A stretch of DNA of 50,533 nucleotides. It comes from CAZYME01 sp964648115 (lineage in GTDB: Bacteria; Pseudomonadota; Gammaproteobacteria; Legionellales; Legionellaceae). Within the stretch, counting starts at the first letter, position 1. Each line of letters starts with the position of its first letter. Below the pieces are notes generated by a model. The model was given only the letters and a program-made list of their open reading frames with translations. It was not told where the DNA came from and did no database searches. The stretch is from NCBI GenBank assembly GCA_964648115.1, contig CAZYME010000018.1:1-50533 (forward strand). Direction: 5' to 3'. Below are positions 26,291 through 35,543 of the stretch, piece after piece. A program made the position numbers and the translations under genes.

Positions 26291-27535
26291 TTAAGACGAT
26301 TTTTGGGGCAGCTTTATAACACATGCACAAATAAGAGCTATGCATGAGCCTATAAAAAATAGATACATGGAATCTTGTAAAGCTGTTATAGAAAAATTTT
26401 GCTGGTTTTTTACTACTTCAATGCCGTGATGTAGATAAAGAAACTCGCCTACCGACCATAATATAAGAGCACCCATTAATTGAGCTAACATGGTAGTGAA
26501 GCTAAATGCACTTGCTGCAATATCTGAGTCTGTTGTTAATTCGATTACGACATTGGATAGGATATAGGACCCAACCGCAACACCTTGTAGTAAAAGACAA
26601 AGAGCGACGATAGGAATGGGTAAAATTAAATTAATGATCAACCACATTACTATTGCTGCAACACCTGCAAAGCATATCATAGTAGGTTTTAAACCAAATT
26701 TGTCGGACAAAATCGCAGAAAGAGGCGCCCCTGCGGCATATCCTATGAAAATGAATGATGTTAAATATTCGGCTTTATCAAAGCTAATGTGATAATAGAC
26801 ATTCAAAAAAGGAGCGGCCCAAAAGCTAGCAAAAGCAATGACAGGTGCTAGAATAAAACCACCATAGATGCCTGGCAACCAACTTTGCCCTTTACGTAAA
26901 AATATTCTTAAATCGCTAAGAAATACTGCCCCCCCTGTTGATTGAGCGTTTTGTGGTCCATCCTTGCTTATAATAAAATAAAATAAAACAGCTATCACAA
27001 ACGCAAAGCAGCCGGCATATCCCATCAGTTGTCGCCAATTTTCGAAATCACTCGCTGAAACCAGAGGCCCTCCGCCAAGGACGCCGCCTAGAACACTTAT
27101 GGTTATCGTCAAACCTGAAAGTATGGGGAATAAAGTAGGCTTAAAATAACTACGTATGACTACCAATGCGGAAATTAACGTAAATGATGTAGCGGAACCC
27201 ATTAATAACCGGGCAAGGGCTAATTGCGTATCATCATGGGACCAAGCAAATAGAAAGCAAGCAGAGCCGGCTGCTGTCATTGCCATGGGCAGCATTTTTT
27301 TGACACCGAAACGATCTATCAATATGCCTGAAATGGGTAAGGTGATGACGTAGGCGATAAAATAAAACATGGCAAGATCACTCACATCAACAATAGTGAG
27401 GAAAAAATCTTGCATGAGGTGTTTTGATAAACTACTTACGGAGACGCGTAAGTAGTATTGATAGAAATAGGTTAGGGAGGCTAGGATCCATAATACCCAG
27501 GGAATTAGAAGTTTTAGATTATTTTTACTGAGCAT
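26291..27535 (-). CDS. Major facilitator superfamily transporter
   Basis: A 414-aa inner-membrane protein with 12 predicted TM helices. It starts LLIPWVLWILASLTYFYQYYLRVSVSSL, and the loop 2-3 motif GILIDRFGVKKMLP is the MFS signature (motif A like); the second-half equivalent is SDKFGLKPTMI. The substrate is not deducible. This type is abundant in Legionellales, where several members import amino acids or nucleosides, but I would not assign one here. Confidence 0.87.
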   Translation of the reverse strand: MLSKNNLKLLIPWVLWILASLTYFYQYYLRVSVSSLSKHLMQDFFLTIVDVSDLAMFYFIAYVITLPISGILIDRFGVKKMLPMAMTAAGSACFLFAWSHDDTQLALARLLMGSATSFTLISALVVIRSYFKPTLFPILSGLTITISVLGGVLGGGPLVSASDFENWRQLMGYAGCFAFVIAVLFYFIISKDGPQNAQSTGGAVFLSDLRIFLRKGQSWLPGIYGGFILAPVIAFASFWAAPFLNVYYHISFDKAEYLTSFIFIGYAAGAPLSAILSDKFGLKPTMICFAGVAAIVMWLIINLILPIPIVALCLLLQGVAVGSYILSNVVIELTTDSDIAASAFSFTTMLAQLMGALILWSVGEFLYLHHGIEVVKNQQNFSITALQDSMYLFFIGSCIALICACVIKLPQKSS

Positions 27536-27603
27536 GCTTTCCCTTTATTGTGACTATCCTTTTTTACAACACCAGTTTCGATAAGAAAAAGAATAAAATA
27601 TAT

Positions 27604-27632
27604 GTAGGTTGGTGCCGCTAGGCCCAACCTAC
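27604..27632. terminator. GC-rich hairpin between MFS and monooxygenase genes
   Basis: Stem GTAGGTTGG/CCAACCTAC (9 bp, plus an inner gcc/ggc pair) with a short loop. It lies between the monooxygenase stop at 27659 and the MFS start at 27535. It may be a terminator for the monooxygenase operon or a stray palindromic repeat; no long T-run follows. Confidence 0.45.
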
Positions 27633-27658
27633 TTCTAATTTTACTCAGTCCATACTGG

Positions 27659-28975
27659 TTACAATGAACGCTCTCTTTTCAGTTCATTCAACAACTGCCG
27701 GCGAAAAACGTGGTAATCGACTTCCAATGCATGCCTCGTGCTTTCCTTATAAAGCTTACCGGTTTTTTTTACCTCTTTTTCAATTTTCATCGCTAAATTT
27801 TCAGGGCTTTTTAAAGTTCCTTTAATCATACTAGCGGCAATTTTTGCCTGGTAATCAGCTAGAGGCCAGATGCATCCTTGAGGTTGGAATAGTCCTATAA
27901 AAAAAAGATTATCAAATTTTGAACTTAGCATTTTTTGATAAAGTGGAATGTGTCTCAACTCACTATAGTCAATCAACTCTTTGCTAAAGAATGGGAAACT
28001 AATTTTGTAACCTGTTGCAAAAATAACAACGTCAAATGCTTCCGAACTTCCATCAACAAAATACACATCATTCCCATCAAATCGCTCAATCCCGTCACGA
28101 GGAAAAATTTTCCCGTGCCTGATAAAATAAAGCAATTCAGAATTTATCGTTGGATGATCCGCTAACGGCTTGCTATCTGGCTTTTTTAACTTATATTTTT
28201 CATACCGCCCTTGCAACAAGCGAATCATCACTCCGGCAAAATACTGTTTGCACCAGAGCGGCAATCGGTTAATTTTTGCAAAAGCGACATCCGTTGCTTT
28301 ACCAAGAATAAACTTCGGAAAAATATGCTGTCCGCTTCGTGTGCTAATACACGTTTTAGCAGATATTCGAGCCGTTTCCACCGCTACATCACAAGCCGAA
28401 TTACCCGCCCCGACAACTAAAACACGTTTATTCTTAAACGGCTCGGACTTTTTATATTGATGCGAGTGGAGAATACTTCCCTTAAATTCACCAGGATAGC
28501 TAGGCATCAACGGATCCCAATGATGACCATTCGCAATTAACAAATGATCAAAAATTTCTTCGTGGTTTCCCGCTTCATCACGATAAAGAACCCGCCATTG
28601 CCCTTCTGTTTCCCGGGTAATCTGCTCAACGGTTGTATTAAATCGTATGAACTTGTTAACACCAAAATGCTGGGCGTAATCGTTAAAATACGTTAACAGC
28701 TGAGAGTGAGATGGGTAGTCAGGATAATCCGCTGGCATGGGAAAATCCTCATACTCAGACAGACGTTTAGAACTGATGATATGGGTTGTCTCATAAATAC
28801 TAGAGTGGTTATTTCGCTCATCGTAAACCCAATTTCCACCTAGCTGGCTGTTTTTTTCAAATACTGTGAAATTGGTCAGCCCTTGCTGAATTAAATTCTT
28901 TGCCGCAGTTATTCCGGAAGGGCCTGCGCCGATAACACAAATTTTGGGTGAATCCTTTCTAACGGATGACATCAT
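27659..28975 (-). CDS. Flavin-containing monooxygenase family protein
   Basis: This 438-aa flavoprotein has the FAD-binding CVIGAGPSGITAAKNLIQQG at the N-terminus, NADP site VLVVGAGNSACDVAVETA in the middle, the ATG-type motif VIFATGYKISF, and the sequence FKGSILHSHQYKKSEPFKNKR, which is close to the FMO fingerprint. It likely oxygenates nitrogen or sulfur nucleophiles with NADPH and O2; substrate unknown. It overlaps the downstream end of the lipoprotein hydrolase gene by 4 nt, so the pair is translationally coupled. Confidence 0.88.
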   Translation of the reverse strand: MMSSVRKDSPKICVIGAGPSGITAAKNLIQQGLTNFTVFEKNSQLGGNWVYDERNNHSSIYETTHIISSKRLSEYEDFPMPADYPDYPSHSQLLTYFNDYAQHFGVNKFIRFNTTVEQITRETEGQWRVLYRDEAGNHEEIFDHLLIANGHHWDPLMPSYPGEFKGSILHSHQYKKSEPFKNKRVLVVGAGNSACDVAVETARISAKTCISTRSGQHIFPKFILGKATDVAFAKINRLPLWCKQYFAGVMIRLLQGRYEKYKLKKPDSKPLADHPTINSELLYFIRHGKIFPRDGIERFDGNDVYFVDGSSEAFDVVIFATGYKISFPFFSKELIDYSELRHIPLYQKMLSSKFDNLFFIGLFQPQGCIWPLADYQAKIAASMIKGTLKSPENLAMKIEKEVKKTGKLYKESTRHALEVDYHVFRRQLLNELKRERSL

Positions 28976-29658
28976 GATTTCCTATTTGCTTCTTTTAATG
29001 TAGCTAATATCCTATCAACCATTAGCTTTTGAACAAATTGATGTTTATCGATAGTGAAATGGTTAACTCCCATGCCTTTAAGAGTATCAACATTCAAATT
29101 TTCGATTTTGGTGTACTTTGGGTCATCAGCTTTCAGAGAAAGTCCGCTAAAAAGTGGAACAAAAGATGGTTTATAGACATTAATCTCTTGCTTCACATTA
29201 GAAGGTATTCTTAGCGGTAAAACAGGATCAATCGTTATCAGCAGAGCGACGGGGATATTTTCCTTGGCAAGCAGTCTTGCAACGCCTATTTGGTCGTTAG
29301 CACCGAGTGAGTGGCCAACTAATATTATGGGGCCCTTTAATTCATTGGCCTTATAACGCTTAATAATAGAATCGCTTAATGCCTTTGCTTTAAACCAGAC
29401 TGTGCTAGATGCACTTATTTGATAATTATCTGCAAGTGTATCTTCTAGGTGGTTCATGCCTTTACTAAATACTCCACCCAAGCCCCCGCGCATGGTATAA
29501 ATTTCTCCTTGAGCAACTGATTTTTTTTTCTGCGCGAGCTGTTTATGTCGATTTTGATTTACAGCAAGGTCGATACAACCTGTAAGAAACAGAGCGCTTA
29601 AAATAGCGCTTAAGGAAAAAATTGATTTAGTTATTTTTAGGCGGAACTGGTCTTTCAT
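28972..29658 (-). CDS. Lipoprotein with alpha/beta-hydrolase fold
   Basis: A lipoprotein signal with lipobox LTGC (Cys28), then an alpha/beta-hydrolase core. The nucleophile elbow is GHSLGA at 115-120 (Ser117). Other features are MRGGLGGVFSKGMNHLEDTL near the start, an Asp in LLITIDPVLPLRIP, and a likely His in VNHFTIDKHQ. A lipase/thioesterase-like periplasmic enzyme anchored in the envelope is inferred. GGAG lies 8 nt upstream of the ATG. It precedes the monooxygenase gene with a 4-nt overlap, suggesting a shared pathway. Confidence 0.8.
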   Translation of the reverse strand: MKDQFRLKITKSIFSLSAILSALFLTGCIDLAVNQNRHKQLAQKKKSVAQGEIYTMRGGLGGVFSKGMNHLEDTLADNYQISASSTVWFKAKALSDSIIKRYKANELKGPIILVGHSLGANDQIGVARLLAKENIPVALLITIDPVLPLRIPSNVKQEINVYKPSFVPLFSGLSLKADDPKYTKIENLNVDTLKGMGVNHFTIDKHQFVQKLMVDRILATLKEANRKS

Positions 29659-29690
29659 TTATCGGAACTCCAAATATAGAATTTTTGTCT

Positions 29691-29796
29691 GTCATGCGCG
29701 CCTTCGCAGCTTTTTGAATAATTTTTTTATTTAGGTCCGTTCTCGTCAGCACGAACGGGTCTAATTATTCAACAACACCGCCTTCGCGAGAATGAC
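29691..29796. repeat. Imperfect palindromic repeat between mreD and the lipoprotein gene
   Basis: Ends gtcatgcgcgccttcgc and gccttcgcgagaatgac are imperfectly inverted. Inside are TTGAATAAT / ATTATTCAA and a central hairpin (ccgttctcgtcagcacgaacgg). It resembles the interior of the element at 15756-15888 (cccgcgaaggcgg). No ORF. Confidence 0.5.
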
Positions 29797-29800
29797 AAAT

Positions 29801-30277
29801 CTACGTGTTTTTTTCTATTAATAAGCCACCATCAGCCAACATTCGCAGCCATGGCCAGAAAACCATGCCCAGCATTGCTGCGCCGGTCAATACCCATAGG
29901 CTATTATGATAACCTAAGAAAGCCTCAATCAAGAAAATAATCACTTGGTATATCAAACAGAATACAGCAATCAACACCATTTGCTGTACTAATGAAAAGA
30001 AATTAAACCGCCTGGCCTTCCCTGCAGCAAAAAATGTGGTTAATAAAAGTGCAAAAGCGTGCTCTCCTATCACCGTAGACAACAATATGTCTACGCAGAG
30101 ACCAAGAAAAAGCAACAGCGTAATATTGAAGTAATTAGGCAAAAAAAACTGAATATACAAGACAAATAACAAGATCCAGGGCGGACGTATCCCTGCTACG
30201 ATTTCGGGAAGTGGTAAAATAGTTAACACAAAAGCAATCAATAACACTAAAAATAAACGCAGGTTTAGATTTCTCAT
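29801..30277 (-). CDS. mreD: Rod shape-determining protein MreD
   Basis: A 158-aa inner-membrane protein with about five TM helices. Family hallmarks are LPLPEIVAGIRPPWILLFVLYIQF, then GLCVDILLSTVIGEHAFALLL and LYHNSLWVLTGAAMLGMVFWPWL. It is part of the MreBCD elongation complex. It overlaps mreC by 4 nt and closes the operon. Confidence 0.93.
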   Translation of the reverse strand: MRNLNLRLFLVLLIAFVLTILPLPEIVAGIRPPWILLFVLYIQFFLPNYFNITLLLFLGLCVDILLSTVIGEHAFALLLTTFFAAGKARRFNFFSLVQQMVLIAVFCLIYQVIIFLIEAFLGYHNSLWVLTGAAMLGMVFWPWLRMLADGGLLIEKNT

Positions 30278-31188
30278 GCATTCTCATCCATGACACTAAT
30301 ACGCTCGTTAATTTGCTCCGTTAACGCCGCATGCTCTTTTTCAGGCCAAACTACTAATACCAACCGGTTACTATTTAACAATGCAATTGGGCTAACACTA
30401 ACTTTAATAAAATCATCCCCAGGAATATTTTTAATTTCTTCTACACGACCCACAGGATAACCCTCTGGATATCGTCGCCCCAAACCTGATGTCACTAATA
30501 AATCACCTTTCGCAATCGAAGATGTCCTCGGTAAATTAATCAGTGATAATTCACTCATGCTGTTAGTTCCTACCAAAATAGCACGCTCACCGGTCCTCTC
30601 ATTTCTAACGGGAACTGCTGATTTCGAATCAGAAACAAGTAATACCGTGCTGGTCATCAAACCAACATCAATAATTTGCCCCATGACCCCTTTAGCATCT
30701 AATACAGGCTGGCCTGCAAATACACCATCTCGCTTACCTTTATTTAAGACTAATAACTGGCGTGAAATCGTTGTATCAACTGCAAGAATTTGTGCGGCCA
30801 TCGCACGCATCTCTGTTGTAGCTGAGACGGATAATAATTCTTTTAGCTGCGAATTTTCTCGACTAATCACTAATAATTTTTGTAACTGTGCCTCAAGCAT
30901 GATTTGCTGGTAGCGCAATTGCATATTTTCTTTAATCAACGATTTTTTACTGCTAATTAATGAATAAGTCCAACCCACCATACGCACAGGATAATCGACA
31001 ATATACTGCAAGGGAGAAACAAGCAAAGAAAAGCCACTGCGCACACTATCAAGATATTGATAGTGATAGTCAGCAACCATACAGGCCATAGAAAACACCA
31101 AAGCAAACACAAATCCAATGGATGAACGTCTGCTTTTGGCAAAAAGCCTATTTTGAGAGTTATTCGGTTGAGAGGAAATCACCGCCAC
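30274..31188 (-). CDS. mreC: Rod shape-determining protein MreC
   Basis: A 304-aa bitopic protein: short cytoplasmic N-terminus, one TM helix (SIGFVFALVFSMACMVADYHY), a coiled coil (LIKENMQLRYQQIMLEAQLQKL), and the periplasmic beta-barrel domain (GVMGQIIDVG, SGLGRRYPEGYPVGRV). It starts at a GTG at 31188, inside the end of mreB; no ATG exists nearby, and GGA lies 5-6 nt upstream. Overlap with mreB (29 nt) and mreD (4 nt) points to one transcript. Confidence 0.93.
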   Translation of the reverse strand: MAVISSQPNNSQNRLFAKSRRSSIGFVFALVFSMACMVADYHYQYLDSVRSGFSLLVSPLQYIVDYPVRMVGWTYSLISSKKSLIKENMQLRYQQIMLEAQLQKLLVISRENSQLKELLSVSATTEMRAMAAQILAVDTTISRQLLVLNKGKRDGVFAGQPVLDAKGVMGQIIDVGLMTSTVLLVSDSKSAVPVRNERTGERAILVGTNSMSELSLINLPRTSSIAKGDLLVTSGLGRRYPEGYPVGRVEEIKNIPGDDFIKVSVSPIALLNSNRLVLVVWPEKEHAALTEQINERISVMDENA

Positions 31189-32197
31189 GTAAGTCCATGG
31201 TTTCTAATGCTTTACCACCACCACGCGCAACACACGTTAGTGGATCTTCGGCTACTAATACCGGCAAACCAGTTTCTTCCATCAGTAATGTGTCCATGTT
31301 TTTCAACAAAGCACCACCACCGGTCAGAACCATTCCTCGCTCGGCAATATCAGCAGCAAGTTCAGGGGGAGCCAATTCAAGCGCCGCCCGCACCGCGCCA
31401 ACAATACCTGATAATGGTTCTTGTAGCGCTTCTAAAATTTCCGCACTGGTCAGCGTAAAACTACGTGGAACACCTTCTGCTAAGTTTCTGCCTCGAACTT
31501 CAATTTCGAAAAGATCACGGCTGGGGAAGGCTGAACCAATTTCATGCTTGATACGTTCAGCGGTTGTTTCACCGATTAACGTTCCATAATTACGACGAAC
31601 ATAAGACACAATCGCATCATCAAATTTGTCTCCACCAATACGCACAGATTGATGATAGACGATGCCACTTAAAGAAATAATAGCAACTTCGGTAGTACCA
31701 CCACCAATGTCAACAACCATCGAACCACTGGCCTCTTCTACTGGCATTCCTGCACCGAGTGCAGCGGCCATAGGTTCTTCAATCAAGAATACTTCACGCG
31801 CACCAGCACCCATCGCAGACTCACGAATAGCTCGTCGCTCAACCTGCGTTGAGCCGCAAGGTACACAAACCAACACGCGTGGGCTAGGTCTTAAATAGCG
31901 ATTTTCGTGAACTTTATGAATAAAGTATTGCAACATTTTTTCAGTCACAAAGAAATCCGCAATAACGCCGTCTTTCATAGGTCTAATCGCATTGATGTTA
32001 CCAGGCGTTCTACCCAGCATGCGTTTAGCTTCTACGCCAACAGCCGCCACCCTTTTTTGCCCTGATTCATTACGCAGAGCGACAACGGATGGTTCGTTTA
32101 ATACGATACCCTTGTCCCTGACATAAATCAGTGTATTTGCAGTCCCCAAATCAATAGACAAATCATTGGAGAACATACCTCGTAGTTTTCTGAACAT
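31160..32197 (-). CDS. mreB: Rod shape-determining protein MreB
   Basis: The bacterial actin that guides lateral wall synthesis. Phosphate-1 motif SIDLGTANTLIYVRDKGIVL is at the N-terminus, phosphate-2 MVVDIGGGTTEVAIISLSG near 155-175, and the adenosine motif GMVLTGGGALLKNMD near 290. Length (345 aa) is typical. It is first in mreBCD. The 170 bp upstream is AT-rich and should hold the promoter, ahead of repeat R3. Confidence 0.97.
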   Translation of the reverse strand: MFRKLRGMFSNDLSIDLGTANTLIYVRDKGIVLNEPSVVALRNESGQKRVAAVGVEAKRMLGRTPGNINAIRPMKDGVIADFFVTEKMLQYFIHKVHENRYLRPSPRVLVCVPCGSTQVERRAIRESAMGAGAREVFLIEEPMAAALGAGMPVEEASGSMVVDIGGGTTEVAIISLSGIVYHQSVRIGGDKFDDAIVSYVRRNYGTLIGETTAERIKHEIGSAFPSRDLFEIEVRGRNLAEGVPRSFTLTSAEILEALQEPLSGIVGAVRAALELAPPELAADIAERGMVLTGGGALLKNMDTLLMEETGLPVLVAEDPLTCVARGGGKALETMDLRGGDFLSTE

Positions 32198-32370
32198 GTG
32201 CCGCGCTACCTCGTTCTTTTTTGTTGAGAACTTTAACCTAAATTTGGATAAAAATCGACAGAACTTTTATTTTTATACATCAAAAATTAAGCATATTTTT
32301 TTATGGGGATTAAGTGTATACAATTGGCATAAAAATGTTGCTAGTGTACGTCATGTGGCGGGATAGCACT

Positions 32371-32452
32371 TTAGCCTGGATGCAGGCGAAGCCGTAATCC
32401 GGGAAATCGAGGCGCAGAAATCGCCGGATTACGCTACGTTCCATCCAGGCTA
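32371..32452. repeat. Large palindrome R3 upstream of mreB
   Basis: Outer arms ttagcctggatg and catccaggctaa are perfectly inverted; inner arms gtaatccggg / ccggattac add to the stem. The whole can fold into one long hairpin. Its arms resemble R1 (gcctggatg) but the middle is different. Confidence 0.7.
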
Positions 32453-32500
32453 AAAATAGTCCCTCGTCAGCAACGACAATACCCATGATATTTTTCCACC

Positions 32501-32809
32501 CTATTCGACCGTAAACACTTCCTGCAACTGTGACAAATTCCTACGTACAAATGACTTACCTAGGCCGCGAATGCTGGCTAACTCAGCCACTGATTTAAAA
32601 CCACCATACTTTTCACGATAACTTACAATCGCCTCAGCCCGTTTTTTTCCAATTCCTTTAAATGATTTTGTCAAAGCCCGCACATCTGCTTTATTAAGAT
32701 TAATTTTAATCACATATTGCGTTGTTGGCGTGACAATATGGGGAACTGCGAAGACGGGGAGGGATATAACAAACAATGACAATACAACAGCAAACAACGT
32801 TGCTTTCAT
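32501..32809 (-). CDS. ComEA-like helix-hairpin-helix DNA-binding protein, exported
   Basis: A 102-aa protein. A signal peptide (MKATLFAVVLSLFVISLPVFA) is followed by a double HhH: INLNKADVRALTKSFKGIGKKRAEAIVSYRE and FKSVAELASIRGLGKSFVRR. This is the periplasmic ComEA form of Gram-negatives, which binds incoming DNA during natural transformation and ratchets it across. It has AAGGAG upstream of the ATG. Competence has been shown for several Legionellales; activity here is inference. Confidence 0.88.
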   Translation of the reverse strand: MKATLFAVVLSLFVISLPVFAVPHIVTPTTQYVIKINLNKADVRALTKSFKGIGKKRAEAIVSYREKYGGFKSVAELASIRGLGKSFVRRNLSQLQEVFTVE

Positions 32810-32930
32810 AACATGCTCCTTGATTTGATTGGACTTTGCGGTTATTACTAAACCGCCGGCAGTATCTCAAGATTTTATTATGCTGTCGAGGAGGCTTGAG
32901 AAAGAGGGCTATACAGAGAGTAAATCGTGT

Positions 32931-33040
32931 GCTCCTCTACCATTGATGGGAGAGGATGCCCGACAGGGCAGGTGAGGGTAGATCAAATCACCCCTCATCC
33001 GCCCTGTCGGGCACCTTCTCCCCTCACGGGGCGAAGGAAC
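32931..33040. repeat. Dispersed palindromic repeat R2, copy a
   Basis: Two inverted arms: gatgcccgacagggcaggtgaggg and the matching cccctcatccgccctgtcgggcacc, with smaller hairpins (ctctaccattgatgggagag; cttctcccctcacggggcgaagg) at both edges. It lies upstream of comEA. A longer copy is at 40207-40350; fragments are at 4684-4706 and 50378-50402. Confidence 0.8.
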
Positions 33041-33049
33041 CACAATTAT

Positions 33050-34477
33050 TTATGGGTGAGTTGCTCCCTCAAATAGACAATGTTGATGAAGGATATACGC
33101 CACACTCGACGTTAATTTCTTTACCATATCTAAATGCAAAAACTCATTAGGACCATGCGCGTTTGACCGTGGGCCTAAAACACCTGTGATGACAAACTGA
33201 GCTTTGGGGAATTTTTCGCCCAGCATTCCCATAAAAGGAATCGTCCCCCCCTCGCCCATGTAAACCGCTGGTTTCTGAAAAAATGCCATGGATGCCCCAT
33301 CCACCGCTTTTGCTAACCAATCAGCCAATAATGGCGCATGCCATCCCATGGAACCATCACCAACAGAAAACGTTACTTTTGCTCCATACGGTGGATTTTC
33401 AGTCAATGCTTTAGACAATGCAGCACTGGCTTTTTTTGGGCAAACTGTTGGGGGTATGCGCATTGATAATTTGAAGGCGGTTTTGGGTCGCATGACATTG
33501 CCGGCCTCCTCAATAGAGGGTAAACCTTCGGCTCCAGTAACCGTCAAAGCCGGGCGCCAAGTGCGGTTTAAAATGAGTTGTTGGCAGTCTTTAGCAACAG
33601 GCTGGGTACCTGTATGGAAAGGAAACTCACTATAAACCTTATCACCTAATGTATCAGCACAATGTTTTGCTTCTGTTACACGCTGAACTGGAATCTCGGT
33701 ATGCAACTGGGATAATTTAATCTCCCCCGTAACCTCATCCTCAACCCTACTAATTAATTGCTTAGCCACACGAAAGCTATCCGCAACAATTCCACTGGCA
33801 TGCCCTGAATGAACCCCCTCATAAAGAAGTTCGACGGATAGCTCCCCAACAACATTACCCCGCAGTGAAGTCGTCATCCATAGTTGCTCATAGTTACCTG
33901 CACCTGAATCCAGACAAATAATAAGACCAGGATCACCAATGCGGTCCTTCAAAACATCGATATAATAAGGTAAATCGTAACTACCACTTTCTTCGCACGC
34001 TTCAATAATGAGTACACACCGAGCATGAGCTAAGCCCTGCTCCTGCAAAGCTCGGATTGCAGTAATGGATGCATAGGCCGCATAACCATCATCTGCCGCA
34101 CCTCGACCATAAAGACATCCATCTTTTAAAACAGGCTGCCATGGCCCCAATCCAGTATCCCACCCTGTCATCTCAGGCTGTTTATCCAAGTGCCCATATA
34201 ACACAACGGTCTCATCAATATCGCCTGGCACATCCATAAAGAGTAATGGTGTACGCCCAGGTAGCCGCAAAACCTCGAGCTTCATTCCTTTCGTCGCATG
34301 CGCTTTGCACCAATCGGCGATATGGGTTACCGCTTGCTCCATATAACCATGCTCTTGCCACTTTGCATCAAAATGGGGGGATTTATTAGGGATTTTAATA
34401 TAATCACAAAGACTAGGAATGATGTCTTCTTGCCATTGACCCTCTACAAATTCACGCAGTTTTTGTGCATTCAACAT
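33050..34477 (-). CDS. M20-family metallopeptidase (dipeptidase/carboxypeptidase type)
   Basis: A zinc exopeptidase of about 475 aa. Metal and catalytic residues are in LYGHLDKQPEMTGW (His, Asp), GRGAADDGYAAY (bridging Asp), EACEESGS (catalytic Glu and ligand) and ICLDSGAGNY. The C-terminus has NAHGPNEFLHLDMVKK with the last His. The ATG at 34477 has AAGGAG 7 nt upstream; one at 34501 lacks it. It starts inside the 3' end of murG (26-nt overlap), the last gene of the five-gene unit. A role in peptide catabolism is inferred. Confidence 0.92.
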   Translation of the reverse strand: MLNAQKLREFVEGQWQEDIIPSLCDYIKIPNKSPHFDAKWQEHGYMEQAVTHIADWCKAHATKGMKLEVLRLPGRTPLLFMDVPGDIDETVVLYGHLDKQPEMTGWDTGLGPWQPVLKDGCLYGRGAADDGYAAYASITAIRALQEQGLAHARCVLIIEACEESGSYDLPYYIDVLKDRIGDPGLIICLDSGAGNYEQLWMTTSLRGNVVGELSVELLYEGVHSGHASGIVADSFRVAKQLISRVEDEVTGEIKLSQLHTEIPVQRVTEAKHCADTLGDKVYSEFPFHTGTQPVAKDCQQLILNRTWRPALTVTGAEGLPSIEEAGNVMRPKTAFKLSMRIPPTVCPKKASAALSKALTENPPYGAKVTFSVGDGSMGWHAPLLADWLAKAVDGASMAFFQKPAVYMGEGGTIPFMGMLGEKFPKAQFVITGVLGPRSNAHGPNEFLHLDMVKKLTSSVAYILHQHCLFEGATHP

Positions 34478-35543
34478 GCGCTTGCTCCTTGATAACATCA
34501 ATAATTTTCAGCGTGGCCGATGCGATACCCAATGCTTTTATTTTTTCAATGATCTTGCTGCTATTAGCACTTACTTCATTGACCGCAGACAATAGTGTTT
34601 CTGGCGTTAATCCTTCTTCATTCACTACTACGCTGATACCTTGCTGCTGAAAATAACGCGCATTTTGTATTTGGTCACCACGACTGGCTTGCCTTGATAG
34701 AGGAATTAAAACATGCGGTTTGTTTAATGCAAGAATTTCATATAGCGCATTAGCTCCAGCCCGTGAGATAACCATCTCACTTGCGGCAAACAAATCCGCC
34801 AACTCTTTATTAGCATACTCAAGTTGGTAATACCCTGTTTTTCCCACTAAAGCATTATCCACCTTACCTTTGCCACACAAATGTATAACTTGAAAATCTT
34901 TACACAAGGTATCGAGCACTTGCCGCACACACACGTTCATTACATTGGCCCCTTGGCTGCCACCCACTACTAGCAGACAAGGTTTTTCATCTTTAAACCC
35001 ACACAACGCCAGCCCTTTTGCTTTCTTGCCATTAAATAATTCTTGGCGGATGGGCGTACCGGTTACCTCAACGTTTTCTTGGCGTTTAAAGTGTTTTTTA
35101 GCCGCGGCAAATGTCACACAAATTTTATTAACGAATGGAAAGCTCAATCGATTAGCAAGCCCTGGAGTCATATCAGATTCATGCGCTACAACAGGTATAC
35201 AGTTTAACCATGCACCTACCACCACAGGAAACCCCACAAATCCACCTTTAGAAAACACAACATCTGGCTTTAATTTACGTAACAAGCGATAAGCTTGCCA
35301 AATGCCTAGAAAAATATTGATAGGATCTAAAAAATTTTTCCAACTAAAATAACGGCGTAATTTGCCACTACGCACTGCATGGTATGGGATATTTATAGCA
35401 GTGATCATGGCTTTTTCAACACCATCTGCTGAACCAACATAATCTATTTGCCAACCTTGCGGCTTTAATACCTCGATTAATGCAATATTCGGAGTCACAT
35501 GCCCAGCAGTTCCGCCACCGGTCAGTACGATTCTTGGGCTCAT
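34452..35543 (-). CDS. murG: UDP-GlcNAc:lipid I GlcNAc-transferase MurG
   Basis: It makes lipid II from lipid I on the inner face of the membrane. The GT-B fold shows the G-loops GGGTAGHVTPN at the N-terminus and VVGGSQGANVMN in the middle, and the donor-site SRAGANALYEILALNKPHVLIPL near 255. Length (363 aa) is normal. It is not in a dcw cluster here: it overlaps nadC by 4 nt upstream and the M20 gene downstream. This context is unusual for murG. Confidence 0.95.
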   Translation of the reverse strand: MSPRIVLTGGGTAGHVTPNIALIEVLKPQGWQIDYVGSADGVEKAMITAINIPYHAVRSGKLRRYFSWKNFLDPINIFLGIWQAYRLLRKLKPDVVFSKGGFVGFPVVVGAWLNCIPVVAHESDMTPGLANRLSFPFVNKICVTFAAAKKHFKRQENVEVTGTPIRQELFNGKKAKGLALCGFKDEKPCLLVVGGSQGANVMNVCVRQVLDTLCKDFQVIHLCGKGKVDNALVGKTGYYQLEYANKELADLFAASEMVISRAGANALYEILALNKPHVLIPLSRQASRGDQIQNARYFQQQGISVVVNEEGLTPETLLSAVNEVSANSSKIIEKIKALGIASATLKIIDVIKEQAHVECTKTA

